DNA from: Clostridiales bacterium
Lineage (GTDB): Bacteria; Bacillota; Clostridia; Oscillospirales; Oscillospiraceae
Direction: 5' to 3'
Assembly: GCA_029098065.1 (NCBI GenBank)
Contig: JAQXNP010000188.1
Span: 1-10,715 of the forward strand
DNA length: 10,715 nucleotides
The translations under genes and the position numbers were made by a program. Of this stretch, positions 1-6,350 are shown one piece after another. The first letter of the stretch is position 1. Each line of letters starts with the position of its first letter. The notes under the pieces are model-generated. The model saw only the letters and a list, made by a program, of their open reading frames with translations. It searched no databases and had not been told where the DNA came from.

Positions 1-227
1 AGGCGGAGATGCCTCAGCCCATGATCGGAGACTATGACGCCTGCCTCACCGTGGAATTCATGCGCGCCCTGGCGATGAACAGCGGGATCACGCTGCATAT
101 GCACTGCCTTTACGGCTCCAACTCCCACCACATCACGGAGGCTCTGTTCAAATCCCTGGGCCGGGCGCTGAAGCAGGCCGTTGCTGTGGAAGGGACCGGT
201 GTGGTCTCCACAAAGGGGGTCCTCTGA
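1..227 (+). CDS. hisB: Imidazoleglycerol-phosphate dehydratase, 3' part only
   Basis: This is the C-terminal part of the enzyme that dehydrates imidazole-glycerol phosphate to imidazole-acetol phosphate in histidine synthesis. The reading frame is open from the first base of the window (first full codon at 3), so the start lies outside; about 74 codons remain of a family usually near 195 residues. Visible family features are the segment with I-G-D-Y-D followed by E-F and A-M-N-S-G-I-T-L-H, then S-H-H-I-T-E-A. The two histidines (codons 126-131) and glutamate (codon 138) belong to the second HHxxE metal-binding repeat; the first repeat must lie upstream. The stop codon shares one base with the hisH start (TGATG), which fits translational coupling. 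The monofunctional form (no phosphatase domain) is usual in Firmicutes but cannot be confirmed from the 3' end alone. Confidence 0.95.
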   Translation, partial: AEMPQPMIGDYDACLTVEFMRALAMNSGITLHMHCLYGSNSHHITEALFKSLGRALKQAVAVEGTGVVSTKGVL

Positions 228-835
228 TGGGTTATACCGCTATTGTGGACTACGGCGTGGGCAATCTGAAGAGCGTGGCCAACGCCATGGCCTATCTGGG
301 ACTGGAGACGCTGGTCACCAGCAGTGCCGGAGAACTGGAGCGGGCTGATGCCATCATTCTGCCCGGCGTGGGAGCATTCCCCGATGCGGCGGAGAAGCTG
401 CGGGCGCCGGGATTGGACCGGGTACTGACGGCCCAGGCGGAAAAAAAGCCCATCCTGGGGATCTGTCTGGGAATGCAGCTGCTCTTTGACGAGAGCACAG
501 AAGTCCGGCCCTCCAGAGGTCTGGGGCTGGTCCCCGGCCGGGTGGACTGGATCCGAACGGAGTACAAGCTGCCCCACATCGGCTGGAACAGCCTGACCTT
601 TCAGAATGACTGCCCCATCTTCAAGGGGCTGACGGACGGAACCTATGTCTATTTCGTCCACTCCTTCTGCGGCTATGCCGCCAGCGAGGATGACGTGGCT
701 GCCCGCACGGATTACGGTCCCCCGGTGGTGGCGGCGGTACATAAAGGCAATGTCTATGGCTGCCAGTTTCATCCGGAAAAGAGTGGAGAGGCCGGCCTTC
801 AAATCCTGCGGAATTTCGGGGAGCTGAACAAATGA
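227..835 (+). CDS. hisH: Imidazole glycerol phosphate synthase, glutamine amidotransferase subunit
   Basis: HisH hydrolyses glutamine and passes ammonia to HisF, with which it forms the cytoplasmic synthase that makes imidazole-glycerol phosphate and AICAR. The 202 residues match the usual family length. It is a class I (triad) amidotransferase: the nucleophile is C80 in G-I-C-L-G-M-Q, and the other triad members are H182 and E184 in Q-F-H-P-E-K. The N-terminal D-Y-G-V-G-N-L and the P-G-V-G-A-F segment (oxyanion region, about 46-51) are also typical. The ATG at 227 has a purine-rich SD (AAAGGGGG at 212-219, 7 nt spacing) and overlaps the hisB stop by one base. The 3' end overlaps hisA by four bases (ATGA). 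Its partner gene hisF lies two genes downstream, beyond hisA and a P-loop gene. Confidence 0.98.
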   Translation: MGYTAIVDYGVGNLKSVANAMAYLGLETLVTSSAGELERADAIILPGVGAFPDAAEKLRAPGLDRVLTAQAEKKPILGICLGMQLLFDESTEVRPSRGLGLVPGRVDWIRTEYKLPHIGWNSLTFQNDCPIFKGLTDGTYVYFVHSFCGYAASEDDVAARTDYGPPVVAAVHKGNVYGCQFHPEKSGEAGLQILRNFGELNK

Positions 836-1554
836 TTATTTTACCTGCCATCGACCTGAAGGACGGCCAGTGTGTCCGTCTGAAGAAGGGGGAGTTTGCG
901 ACCGCCCATCGGGTAGCGGACAGCGCCGCTGAGACTGCCGCCGCCTTTTCCGCCGCCGGGGCCCGGTGGATCCATATGGTGGATCTGGACGGGGCCCGGG
1001 ATGGAGTGCGGAAAAACGCCGGACTGGTGGCCCGGATTGCGGAGAACAGCAGCCTTCATGTGGAACTGGGCGGCGGGATGCGCTCCATGGCCGATCTGGC
1101 CGCGGCCGATTCCGTGGGAGTGACCCGGATGGTCATCGGTTCTGCCGCCGTCAGCGATCCGGACTTCGTGGCGCGTGCGGTGGAGCAATACGGGGAGCGG
1201 ATCGCCGTGGGTATTGACTGTCTGGACGGCCGGGTCCGCACCGCCGGCTGGGAGACGGATTCCGGCCTGGACGGAGTGGATTTTGCCCGGCGGATGGAAA
1301 ACATTGGTGTAAAGTATATTATCTATACAGATATTGCGACGGACGGAATGCTCTCCGGTCCCTCCTTCGATCAGCTGGAGCGGCTGGCCGGGGCGGTGTC
1401 CTGCTCTATTGTAGCCTCCGGCGGTGTCACGACGCTGGAGGATGTACAGCGCCTCCGGGATATGGGACTTTACGGCGCCATTGTTGGAAAAGCGTACTAC
1501 GCTGGGACCATTGACCTGTCCGCTGCTCTGGAGGTGGCAGGTCCCCAGGGATGA
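832..1554 (+). CDS. hisA: ProFAR isomerase (phosphoribosylformimino-AICAR-phosphate isomerase)
   Basis: HisA performs the Amadori rearrangement of ProFAR to PRFAR, the substrate of the HisHF synthase. The 240-residue product is a full (beta/alpha)8 barrel. The catalytic aspartates expected for the family are visible: D8 in P-A-I-D-L-K-D-G at the end of strand 1 and D129 in V-G-I-D at strand 5. The two phosphate-binding half-barrel loops are E-L-G-G-G-M-R (about 78-84) and A-S-G-G-V (about 195-199), with T-D-I-A-T-D-G-M (166-173) in strand 6. It is distinguished from HisF by its N-terminus and the W-E-T-D-S-G segment. Start ATG 832 overlaps the hisH stop (ATGA) and has GGGGAG at 818-823, 8 nt upstream. 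The stop overlaps the next gene in the same way. Confidence 0.97.
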   Translation: MIILPAIDLKDGQCVRLKKGEFATAHRVADSAAETAAAFSAAGARWIHMVDLDGARDGVRKNAGLVARIAENSSLHVELGGGMRSMADLAAADSVGVTRMVIGSAAVSDPDFVARAVEQYGERIAVGIDCLDGRVRTAGWETDSGLDGVDFARRMENIGVKYIIYTDIATDGMLSGPSFDQLERLAGAVSCSIVASGGVTTLEDVQRLRDMGLYGAIVGKAYYAGTIDLSAALEVAGPQG

Positions 1555-2060
1555 AGATCGTCGTCATCGGATACAGCGGGGCGGGAAAATCCACCCTGGC
1601 TCGGGAACTGGGGCTCCGCTTCGTCTGTGAGGTTCTTCACCTTGACAGCATAAATTTTATCAGCGGCTGGCGGGAGAGAGACCGGAAGGAAGCTCTGGCA
1701 CTGGTGAGCGCGTTCATGGCCCGGGATTCCTGGATCATTGACGGAAATTATTCCGGATTTCTTCAGGAGCAGCGGCTGGAAGAGGCCGATCAGATCCTTT
1801 TTCTGGATTTCAGCCGGTGGGACTGCCTGAGACGGGTCTGGAAACGTTATCGGACATATCGGGGCCGGACCCGGGAGGAACTGCCGGAGGGCTGTGTGGA
1901 AAAGCTGGACCGGGAGTTTCTGCGCTGGGTTCTCTGGGAGGGCCGGACGCCCCGGAAAAGGGAGGATTACCGGAGGATTCTGGAACGATATCCCGGGAAA
2001 ACTGTCGTGCTCAGGAACCAGAGAGACATTGACCGCTATTTGGAGGTGCTGCCATGTTAG
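1551..2060 (+). CDS. P-loop NTPase, adenylate-kinase-like (FlaR / 'DNA topology modulation' family)
   Basis: The 169-residue protein begins with a Walker A loop, G-Y-S-G-A-G-K-S at 7-14. It then has L-H-L-D (29-32), W-I-I-D-G-N-Y-S-G (61-69), L-F-L-D-F-S-R-W (83-90), an Arg-rich stretch (94-107), and an E-G-C-x-E-K-x-D-x-E-F-x-x-W block (113-126). This order matches small P-loop proteins annotated as DNA topology modulation protein FlaR or adenylate-kinase-related; the real substrate of these proteins is not established. It lacks the LID domain and length of true adenylate kinase, so I do not call it adk. Start ATG 1551 overlaps the hisA stop (ATGA); the best SD is distant (GGAGG at 1531-1535), so coupling to hisA is likely. 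Its end overlaps hisF by seven bases. A link to histidine metabolism is inferred only from position. Confidence 0.8.
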   Translation: MKIVVIGYSGAGKSTLARELGLRFVCEVLHLDSINFISGWRERDRKEALALVSAFMARDSWIIDGNYSGFLQEQRLEEADQILFLDFSRWDCLRRVWKRYRTYRGRTREELPEGCVEKLDREFLRWVLWEGRTPRKREDYRRILERYPGKTVVLRNQRDIDRYLEVLPC

Positions 2061-2809
2061 CCAAACGAATCATTCCCTGTCTGGATGTCAAAGACGGACG
2101 GGTTGTCAAGGGAGTTAATTTTATCCATATTCGGGATGCCGGAGACCCGGTGGAGCTTGCCAAATATTACTCTGATCAGGGGGCGGACGAGATCGTCTTT
2201 CTGGACATCACCGCCACCAGCGATGACCGCTCTACCGTGGCTGATGTGGTGGAGCGCACCGCCGCCCAGGTATTCGTTCCCCTGACGGTAGGGGGCGGGA
2301 TCCGGACCCTGGAGGATTTCCAGCTTCTCCTCCGGGCGGGAGCCGACAAGATCTCGGTGAACTCCGCCGCCGTAAAGGATCCTACCCTGATCTCCAGGGC
2401 GGCAGAGCGTTTCGGTGCCCAGTGTGTCGTGCTGGCCATCGATGCCAGAAGCAGGGGAGACGGCACCTGGGAGGTAGTCACTGCCGGGGGCAGAACCCCT
2501 ACAGGTCTGGACGCGGAGAAGTGGGCGAAAGAGGGCCAGCGCCTGGGTGCGGGGGAGATCCTACTTACTTCCATGGATGCCGACGGCACCAAAGCGGGTT
2601 TCGATCTGCCTCTCACAAAAGCGGTCACCGAGGCGGTGAGCATCCCGGTGATCGCCTCCGGCGGCTGCGGATCGCTGGAGCACTTTGCGGAAGTGTTTGA
2701 GGAGACGAACTGTGACGCCGCTCTGGCGGCCTCCCTGTTTCATTTTGGGGAACTGACCGTGCCTCAGGTGAAGGACTATCTCCGGGATAAGGGCATCCCG
2801 GTACGCTGA
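2054..2809 (+). CDS. hisF: Imidazole glycerol phosphate synthase, cyclase subunit
   Basis: HisF uses ammonia from HisH to convert PRFAR to imidazole-glycerol phosphate plus AICAR, which re-enters purine synthesis. The 251-residue (beta/alpha)8 barrel has the expected length. The catalytic aspartates sit at the canonical numbers: D11 in P-C-L-D-V-K-D-G and D130 in L-A-I-D. Also visible are K19 in R-V-V-K-G, the phosphate loops V-G-G-G-I-R (79-84) and A-S-G-G-C-G (201-206), and T-S-M-D-A-D-G-T (172-179). The C-terminal A-A-L-A-A-S-L-F-H is diagnostic of HisF. The start ATG 2054 has GGAGG at 2042-2046 with 7 nt spacing, and lies inside the last codons of the P-loop gene (7-base overlap). The stop codon is part of the SD for hisI. 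Confidence 0.98.
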   Translation: MLAKRIIPCLDVKDGRVVKGVNFIHIRDAGDPVELAKYYSDQGADEIVFLDITATSDDRSTVADVVERTAAQVFVPLTVGGGIRTLEDFQLLLRAGADKISVNSAAVKDPTLISRAAERFGAQCVVLAIDARSRGDGTWEVVTAGGRTPTGLDAEKWAKEGQRLGAGEILLTSMDADGTKAGFDLPLTKAVTEAVSIPVIASGGCGSLEHFAEVFEETNCDAALAASLFHFGELTVPQVKDYLRDKGIPVR

Positions 2810-2821
2810 GGAGGAATCATT

Positions 2822-3157
2822 TTGTTTGATTTGGACCAACTTTTTCAGAAATCCGATCTGATCCCGGTCATCATCCAGCATGCGGAAACGGGCGCAGTGC
2901 TGATGCTGGGCTTTACCAACCGGAAGGCAGTAGAGCTTACCCTTCAGACCAGAACCGCCTGGTTCTGGTCCCGGAGCCGGCAAAAGCTCTGGAATAAGGG
3001 GGAGACCTCCGGCCATTTCCTGCATGTAAAGAAAATGGTCACCGACTGTGACACTGACACTCTGCTCTACTTCTGCATCCCCGACGGACCGACCTGCCAT
3101 ACCGGTGCGCCATCCTGTTTTTTCAATACGATTTGGGAGGAAATTGACCATGAATGA
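2822..3157 (+). CDS. hisI: Phosphoribosyl-AMP cyclohydrolase
   Basis: HisI opens the adenine ring of phosphoribosyl-AMP to give ProFAR, a Zn/Mg-dependent step. The 111-residue stand-alone form has the family core: A-W-F-W-S-R-S-R-Q-K-L-W-N-K-G-E-T-S-G (46-64), then D-C-D-T-D-T-L-L (75-82), whose D75, D77 and D79 are the metal-binding aspartates, then C-H-T-G-x-x-S-C-F with C92 and C99 as zinc ligands. The start is a TTG at 2822: AGGAGG at 2809-2814 is 7 nt upstream, the frame gives M-F-D-L-D, and no in-frame ATG lies nearer than the middle of the conserved N-terminus. The SD overlaps the hisF stop. HisE follows as a separate gene overlapping by 8 bases, instead of the HisIE fusion seen in many bacteria. 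Confidence 0.96.
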   Translation: MFDLDQLFQKSDLIPVIIQHAETGAVLMLGFTNRKAVELTLQTRTAWFWSRSRQKLWNKGETSGHFLHVKKMVTDCDTDTLLYFCIPDGPTCHTGAPSCFFNTIWEEIDHE

Positions 3158-3476
3158 CACGCTGCAGTCACTTTACAATGTGATCCTTGACCGCAGGGCC
3201 AATCCCCAGGAGGGATCCTACACCTGCTATCTCTTTGACAAAGGGCTGGATAAGATTCTGAAGAAAGTGGGGGAGGAGAGCGCTGAGACCATCATCGCCG
3301 CCAAGAACGGCGTGGAGAGCGACACGGTCGGGGAGATCTCCGATCTCATCTATCACCTGCTGGTGATGATGGCCGATCAGAATATTCCCCTGTCCGCCGT
3401 CATGGAGGAACTGGACCGGCGCAGCCAAAAAATTGGAAATCTGAAGCAGTTCCACGTTACCGACAAGGAAAGCTGA
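3150..3476 (+). CDS. hisE: Phosphoribosyl-ATP pyrophosphatase
   Basis: HisE hydrolyses phosphoribosyl-ATP to phosphoribosyl-AMP and pyrophosphate, the second step of histidine synthesis. The product from ATG 3150 has 108 residues, the usual size of the stand-alone MazG-like all-alpha enzyme. Recognisable blocks are Y-T-C-Y-L-F-D-K-G (about 24-32), K-K-V-G-E-E-S-A-E-T-I-I-A-A-K-N (39-54) with the acidic metal-binding E-E-x-x-E, and E-I-S-D-L-I-Y-H-L-L-V-M-M (63-75) with the second acidic site. The frame is open upstream to 3048, but that extension is hisI read out of frame. ATG 3150 has GGGAGG at 3135-3140 with 9 nt spacing, and starts inside the last codons of hisI. The stop shares one base with the next gene (TGATG). 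Confidence 0.96.
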   Translation: MNDTLQSLYNVILDRRANPQEGSYTCYLFDKGLDKILKKVGEESAETIIAAKNGVESDTVGEISDLIYHLLVMMADQNIPLSAVMEELDRRSQKIGNLKQFHVTDKES

Positions 3477-3940
3477 TGTTTCAGATCGGTCAGATCACCG
3501 AGGGAAAGAAGCGGTATCTGGACCTGCTCCTTCTGGGGGATGAGCAGGAGTCCATGATCGACCGCTATTTGGAGCGAGGGGATCTATTTGTTTTGGAAGT
3601 GGACAGCGACCCCGCCGGTGTGTGCGTGGTCACCCGGGAGGAAGAGGGCCTCTATGAGATCAGGAATCTGGCCGTGTCGCCGTCTTTCCAGCGGAGGGGA
3701 TATGGGAGAGAACTGGTCCTTTTTCTGTTCCGCCGGTATCCCGACTGCCGGACGATCCAGCTGGGGACGGGAGACAGCCCAGCCACTCTGGATTTCTATT
3801 CCGCCCTGGGTTTTTCTCCTTTCCGGTGGGAGCGGGATTTCTTCCTCCGGTATTACGACCATCCCATCTATGAAGGGGGCCGGCAGCTGAAGGACATGGT
3901 ATATCTGCGGCGTGACGCACCCGTGGGAGACGCGCTCTGA
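3476..3940 (+). CDS. GNAT-family N-acetyltransferase (YvbK-like)
   Basis: This 154-residue protein should transfer an acetyl group from acetyl-CoA to an unknown amine. The GNAT core is clear: strand 4 and motif A read I-R-N-L-A-V-S-P-S-F-Q-R-R-G-Y-G-R-E-L (about 62-80), with Q-R-R-G-Y-G forming the pyrophosphate-binding loop, followed by L-G-T-G-D-S and L-D-F-Y-S-A-L-G-F (motif B, about 105-113). The C-terminal W-E-R-D-F-F-L-R-Y-Y-D-x-P-I-Y-E-G-G block resembles the Bacillus YvbK group; this is from memory of family patterns. The ATG shares a base with the hisE stop and has AAGGAA at 3465-3470, so it is the last gene of the his operon. The final codons form the 5' arm of the operon terminator. 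No substrate can be assigned. Confidence 0.88.
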   Translation: MFQIGQITEGKKRYLDLLLLGDEQESMIDRYLERGDLFVLEVDSDPAGVCVVTREEEGLYEIRNLAVSPSFQRRGYGRELVLFLFRRYPDCRTIQLGTGDSPATLDFYSALGFSPFRWERDFFLRYYDHPIYEGGRQLKDMVYLRRDAPVGDAL

Positions 3941-3964
3941 TGAGGCAGGGCGCGTCTCTTTTTT
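3927..3964 (+). terminator. Intrinsic terminator closing the his operon
   Basis: A perfect 9-bp G/C-rich stem (GAGACGCGC at 3927-3935 with GCGCGTCTC at 3950-3958) encloses a 14-nt loop and runs directly into six T (3959-3964). The 5' arm lies within the last codons of the acetyltransferase and the stop codon (3938-3940) is in the loop, so a ribosome at the stop would cover part of the hairpin. Confidence 0.9.
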
Positions 3965-3985
3965 AAGGAGAGAGATATTCTTCGG

Positions 3986-4014
3986 TTGCGCACGCGCGTT
4001 AAAAATGTTAAAAT
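3986..4014 (+). promoter_or_regulatory. Sigma-A-type promoter of the ruvC operon, extended -10
   Basis: The -35 TTGCGC (3986-3991) is separated by 17 bp from the -10 TAAAAT (4009-4014), which is preceded by TG at 4006-4007 (TGTTAAAAT, an extended -10). Transcription should begin near 4021, giving a short leader with the GGAGGGAGGG ribosome site at 4031-4040. It sits just after the his terminator. I see no GAAC-N4-GTTC (DinR/LexA) box around it. Confidence 0.7.
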
Positions 4015-4047
4015 AATTATATCTATGTCCGGAGGGAGGGACTGCGC

Positions 4048-4581
4048 GTGATCATTCTCGGGATCGACCCCGGCTTTGCCATTGTGGGTTTCGGGGTTCT
4101 CCGTACGGCCCCGGGAAGGCAGTCTCTCGTTTCCTGCGGCGCCATCACGACAAAGGCGGGGCTGTCTCTGCCCACCCGGCTGGTCCAGATTGAGGATGAC
4201 ATGAAGGAACTGCTGGACACTTTCCGCCCAGACGCCATGGCGGTGGAGGAACTCTTTTTCAATAACAACATCACCACGGGCATCGGCGTGGCTCAGGCCA
4301 GAGGGGTTATTTTGGCCGCGGCGGAGCGGGCTGGGGTGCCCATCTATGAGTACAGTCCCTCGGAGGTCAAGATGGCGGTGGTGGGCTACGGCAAGGCGGA
4401 AAAGCGGCAGGTCATGGAGATGACCAAGTGCCTGCTTGGCCTCAAGTCCATGCCGAAACCGGACGACGCCGCCGACGCGGTGGCCATCGCCCTGTGCCAT
4501 GCCCGGTCCAACACCTCGCTCCTTCAGCCCGGAGACGCGGCCCGTCCGGGCAGCGGACGCTACGCGGTGCGGGAGAAATAG
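4048..4581 (+). CDS. ruvC: Holliday junction endodeoxyribonuclease RuvC
   Basis: RuvC is the dimeric resolvase that cuts four-way recombination junctions held by RuvAB. The 177 residues cover the RNase H-like fold with all four acidic catalytic positions visible: D7 in G-I-D-P-G, E67 in A-V-E-E-L-F-F, and D140 and D143 in P-D-D-A-A-D-A. The V-G-Y-G-K-A segment (112-117) carries the conserved lysine and P-S-E-V-K (104-108) precedes it. The C-terminal tail after 155 is short and not conserved. The start is GTG 4048: the frame gives M-I-I-L-G-I-D-P-G and a strong SD (4031-4040) lies 7 nt upstream. It is first in the ruvC-ruvA-ruvB order, with ruvA starting 11 bases after its stop, and probably shares the promoter at 3986. 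Confidence 0.97.
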   Translation: MIILGIDPGFAIVGFGVLRTAPGRQSLVSCGAITTKAGLSLPTRLVQIEDDMKELLDTFRPDAMAVEELFFNNNITTGIGVAQARGVILAAAERAGVPIYEYSPSEVKMAVVGYGKAEKRQVMEMTKCLLGLKSMPKPDDAADAVAIALCHARSNTSLLQPGDAARPGSGRYAVREK

Positions 4582-4592
4582 GGAGGTCCATC

Positions 4593-5198
4593 ATGTTTTA
4601 TTATCTGAACGGTATTTTGACCCAGGTGGGACCCAATCTGGCTGTCATTGACTGCGGCGGAGTGGGATACGCCTGCCGGACCACCAATGTGACCCTGTCC
4701 GCTCTGGAGCGGGGAAAGCCGGCCAAGCTTTTTACCTGTCTGAACGTTCGGGAGGACGCGGTGGAGCTCTACGGCTTTGCCACGGAGAGCGAGCGCAACT
4801 GCTTCCAGATGCTCACCGCTGTCTCAGGAGTGGGGCCCAAGGCGGCGCTGTCCATTCTCTCCTCAGCTACGCCGGACCAGCTGGCACTGGCGGTCATCAC
4901 GGGAGATGAGAAAACACTCACCGCCGCCCCGGGCGTTGGCAAGAAAATTGCCCAGCGGATTATTCTGGAGCTGAAAGACAAGCTGGCCAAGGGCCAATTG
5001 GGGACAGAGCCCGGGGAGCGCTACGGCGGGACCGGTGTTACCGTGATTCCGGAAAACAAGTCCAGCGAGGCGTCCGCCGCCTTGGCCGTACTTGGCTACT
5101 CTGCCCCGGAGATCTCCGTTGCGCTGAAGGGCATTGACATGGACAGCCTTACCTTGGAGCAGATCATCAAACAGGCGCTGAAGAAAATGATGAAGTAA
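4593..5198 (+). CDS. ruvA: Holliday junction branch-migration complex subunit RuvA
   Basis: RuvA is the tetrameric protein that binds the Holliday junction and loads RuvB motors on opposite arms. The 201-residue product shows all three domains: the N-terminal OB fold (1-62, starting M-F-Y-Y-L-N-G and including E-L-Y-G-F); two helix-hairpin-helix motifs, with V-S-G-V-G-P-K-A-A-L (78-87) and A-P-G-V-G-K-K-I-A-Q-R (112-122); and, after a glycine-rich linker (about 133-155), the C-terminal RuvB-binding domain (156-201) ending K-K-M-M-K. The reading frame is open upstream to 4428, but that part is ruvC in another frame; ATG 4593 has GGGAGG at 4581-4586 (6 nt spacing), partly over the ruvC stop. 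A 105-nt gap separates it from ruvB, wider than elsewhere in this operon. Confidence 0.97.
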   Translation: MFYYLNGILTQVGPNLAVIDCGGVGYACRTTNVTLSALERGKPAKLFTCLNVREDAVELYGFATESERNCFQMLTAVSGVGPKAALSILSSATPDQLALAVITGDEKTLTAAPGVGKKIAQRIILELKDKLAKGQLGTEPGERYGGTGVTVIPENKSSEASAALAVLGYSAPEISVALKGIDMDSLTLEQIIKQALKKMMK

Positions 5199-5223
5199 AA
5201 ATCGGAAACGAAGAGATCGGTTT

Positions 5224-5307
5224 GTGCTGGAGCGCCGCAGACGGCTGATGCGGCAGCTCTTCCTGTACCTGTACAGAGGATTGGTCCAAAAGGAAGTGGT
5301 ACTTTGA
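5224..5307 (+). CDS. Possible small ORF (27 codons) between ruvA and ruvB
   Basis: A frame from GTG 5224 runs to TGA 5307, whose bases overlap the ruvB TTG start as TTGA. The predicted 27-residue peptide is very basic at its N-terminus ([10 protein letters not shown]) and hydrophobic/aromatic in the middle (L-F-L-Y-L-Y). About three quarters of its third codon positions are G or C, like the flanking genes. Only a weak purine stretch (GAAGAG, 5210-5215) precedes GTG 5224; an internal ATG at 5248 would give 19 residues. I do not recognise a family. It may be a real small protein, a translational-coupling ORF that delivers ribosomes to the weak ruvB start, or chance. Confidence 0.25.
   Translation: MLERRRRLMRQLFLYLYRGLVQKEVVL
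5230..5259 (+). other. Hairpin in the ruvA-ruvB gap
   Basis: GAGCGCCGCA (5230-5239) can pair with TGCGGC-GCTC (5249-5254 and 5256-5259, A5255 bulged) around a 9-nt loop: 10 pairs with one bulge. It is not followed by a T-tract, so it is not a Rho-independent terminator. It could stabilise or process the mRNA between ruvA and ruvB. It overlaps the possible 27-codon ORF. Confidence 0.4.
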
Positions 5308-6350
5308 GCATAGATTTTTCTGATGGCGGCTTTGAAACAGAAGAGCCCCTGGTGACGACGTCCCTGACCCGGGAAGATGAGAGCGAGGGTTCTCTGCGCC
5401 CCAAAACGCTGGGGGAGTATATCGGACAGAAAAAAGCCAAAAGCAATCTGGAAGTTTTTATCCAGGCGGCGAAAATGCGGAATGAGCCCCTGGATCACGT
5501 TCTGCTCCACGGTCCTCCGGGGCTGGGCAAAACAACGCTGGCCGGCATCATTGCCAATGAGATGGGAGTCAATATCCGCATCACCTCCGGCCCGGCCATC
5601 GAAAAGCCGGGAGATCTGGCCGCTTTGCTGACCAACCTCAATGAGAATGACATTCTCTTTGTGGATGAGATCCACCGGCTCAACCGTCAGGTGGAAGAGA
5701 TCCTCTATCCCGCTATGGAGGACTATGCCATTGACATCATCATCGGCAAGGGGCCCTCGGCCAACTCCATCCGGCTGGATCTGCCCCATTTTACCCTCAT
5801 CGGAGCCACCACCCGGGCGGGACAGCTCTCCGCCCCCCTTCGGGACCGGTTTGGGGTCACCCTTCGGCTGGAGCTCTATACGCCGGAGGAGCTGAGTCTC
5901 ATTGTCACCCGGTCGGCGGGGATTTTGGATGTGCCCATTGAGGAGGCGGGGGCCATGGAGATCGCCCGGCGCAGCCGGGGCACTCCCCGGATCGCCAACC
6001 GGATGCTCCGTCGGGTGCGGGATTTTGCCCAGGTCAGGGCAGGCGGCGTCATCACCCGCTCGGTGGCGGACGAGGCCCTCTCCGCTCTGGAGGTGGACTA
6101 CCTTGGGCTGGATGCGGTGGACCGGCGGATGCTGACCAGCATCATTGAAAACTACATGGGCGGCCCGGTGGGTCTGGAGACTCTGGCCGCAACGATCAAT
6201 GAAGAGGCTGTGACCCTGGAGGATGTGTATGAGCCCTATCTTATGCAGCTGGGTTTCCTCACCAGGACCCCACGGGGACGGTGCGTCACCCAGAAAGCCT
6301 ATGAGCATCTGCATATCCCCTTTCAGGGCATGGAGCAGCTGACGCTGTGA
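5304..6350 (+). CDS. ruvB: Holliday junction branch-migration helicase RuvB
   Basis: RuvB is the hexameric AAA+ motor that pumps DNA through the RuvA-bound junction. The 348-residue product has the conserved entry [11 protein letters not shown] (32-42), Walker A G-P-P-G-L-G-K-T (70-77), Walker [10 protein letters not shown] (117-125), sensor 1 I-G-A-T-T-R (166-171), the arginine-finger region L-R-D-R-F-G (179-184), sensor 2 R-G-T-P-R-I-A-N-R (225-233), and a C-terminal winged-helix domain with D-R-R-M-L (273-277) and R-T-P-R-G-R (321-326). The start is taken as TTG 5304 because AGGAAG (5291-5296) is 7 nt upstream and the N-terminal tail of about 30 residues matches family length; no in-frame ATG precedes the core. 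The stop overlaps the next gene's GTG (GTGA). Confidence 0.96.
   Translation: MSIDFSDGGFETEEPLVTTSLTREDESEGSLRPKTLGEYIGQKKAKSNLEVFIQAAKMRNEPLDHVLLHGPPGLGKTTLAGIIANEMGVNIRITSGPAIEKPGDLAALLTNLNENDILFVDEIHRLNRQVEEILYPAMEDYAIDIIIGKGPSANSIRLDLPHFTLIGATTRAGQLSAPLRDRFGVTLRLELYTPEELSLIVTRSAGILDVPIEEAGAMEIARRSRGTPRIANRMLRRVRDFAQVRAGGVITRSVADEALSALEVDYLGLDAVDRRMLTSIIENYMGGPVGLETLAATINEEAVTLEDVYEPYLMQLGFLTRTPRGRCVTQKAYEHLHIPFQGMEQLTL

Noticed and set aside
1551..2060. Adenylate kinase (adk)
   Set aside because: The protein is about 45 residues shorter than typical Adk, lacks the LID domain, and matches the FlaR/topology-modulation pattern better.
3048..3149. N-terminal extension of hisE
   Set aside because: The extension is hisI read in another frame; ATG 3150 has an SD and gives the standard HisE length.
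2561..3160. - strand frame (199 codons) opposite hisF/hisI
   Set aside because: Antisense to two well-supported histidine genes, with low-complexity composition and no motif.
4428..4592. N-terminal extension of ruvA
   Set aside because: It is ruvC sequence out of frame; RuvA starts at the conserved M-F-Y-Y-L-N-G at 4593 with its own SD.
4863..6314. Long open frame on the - strand (483 codons) opposite ruvA/ruvB
   Set aside because: It mirrors ruvA and ruvB, whose motifs are complete on the + strand. G/C-rich third positions keep antisense frames open, and its translation is rich in H, Q, G and R with no recognisable domain.
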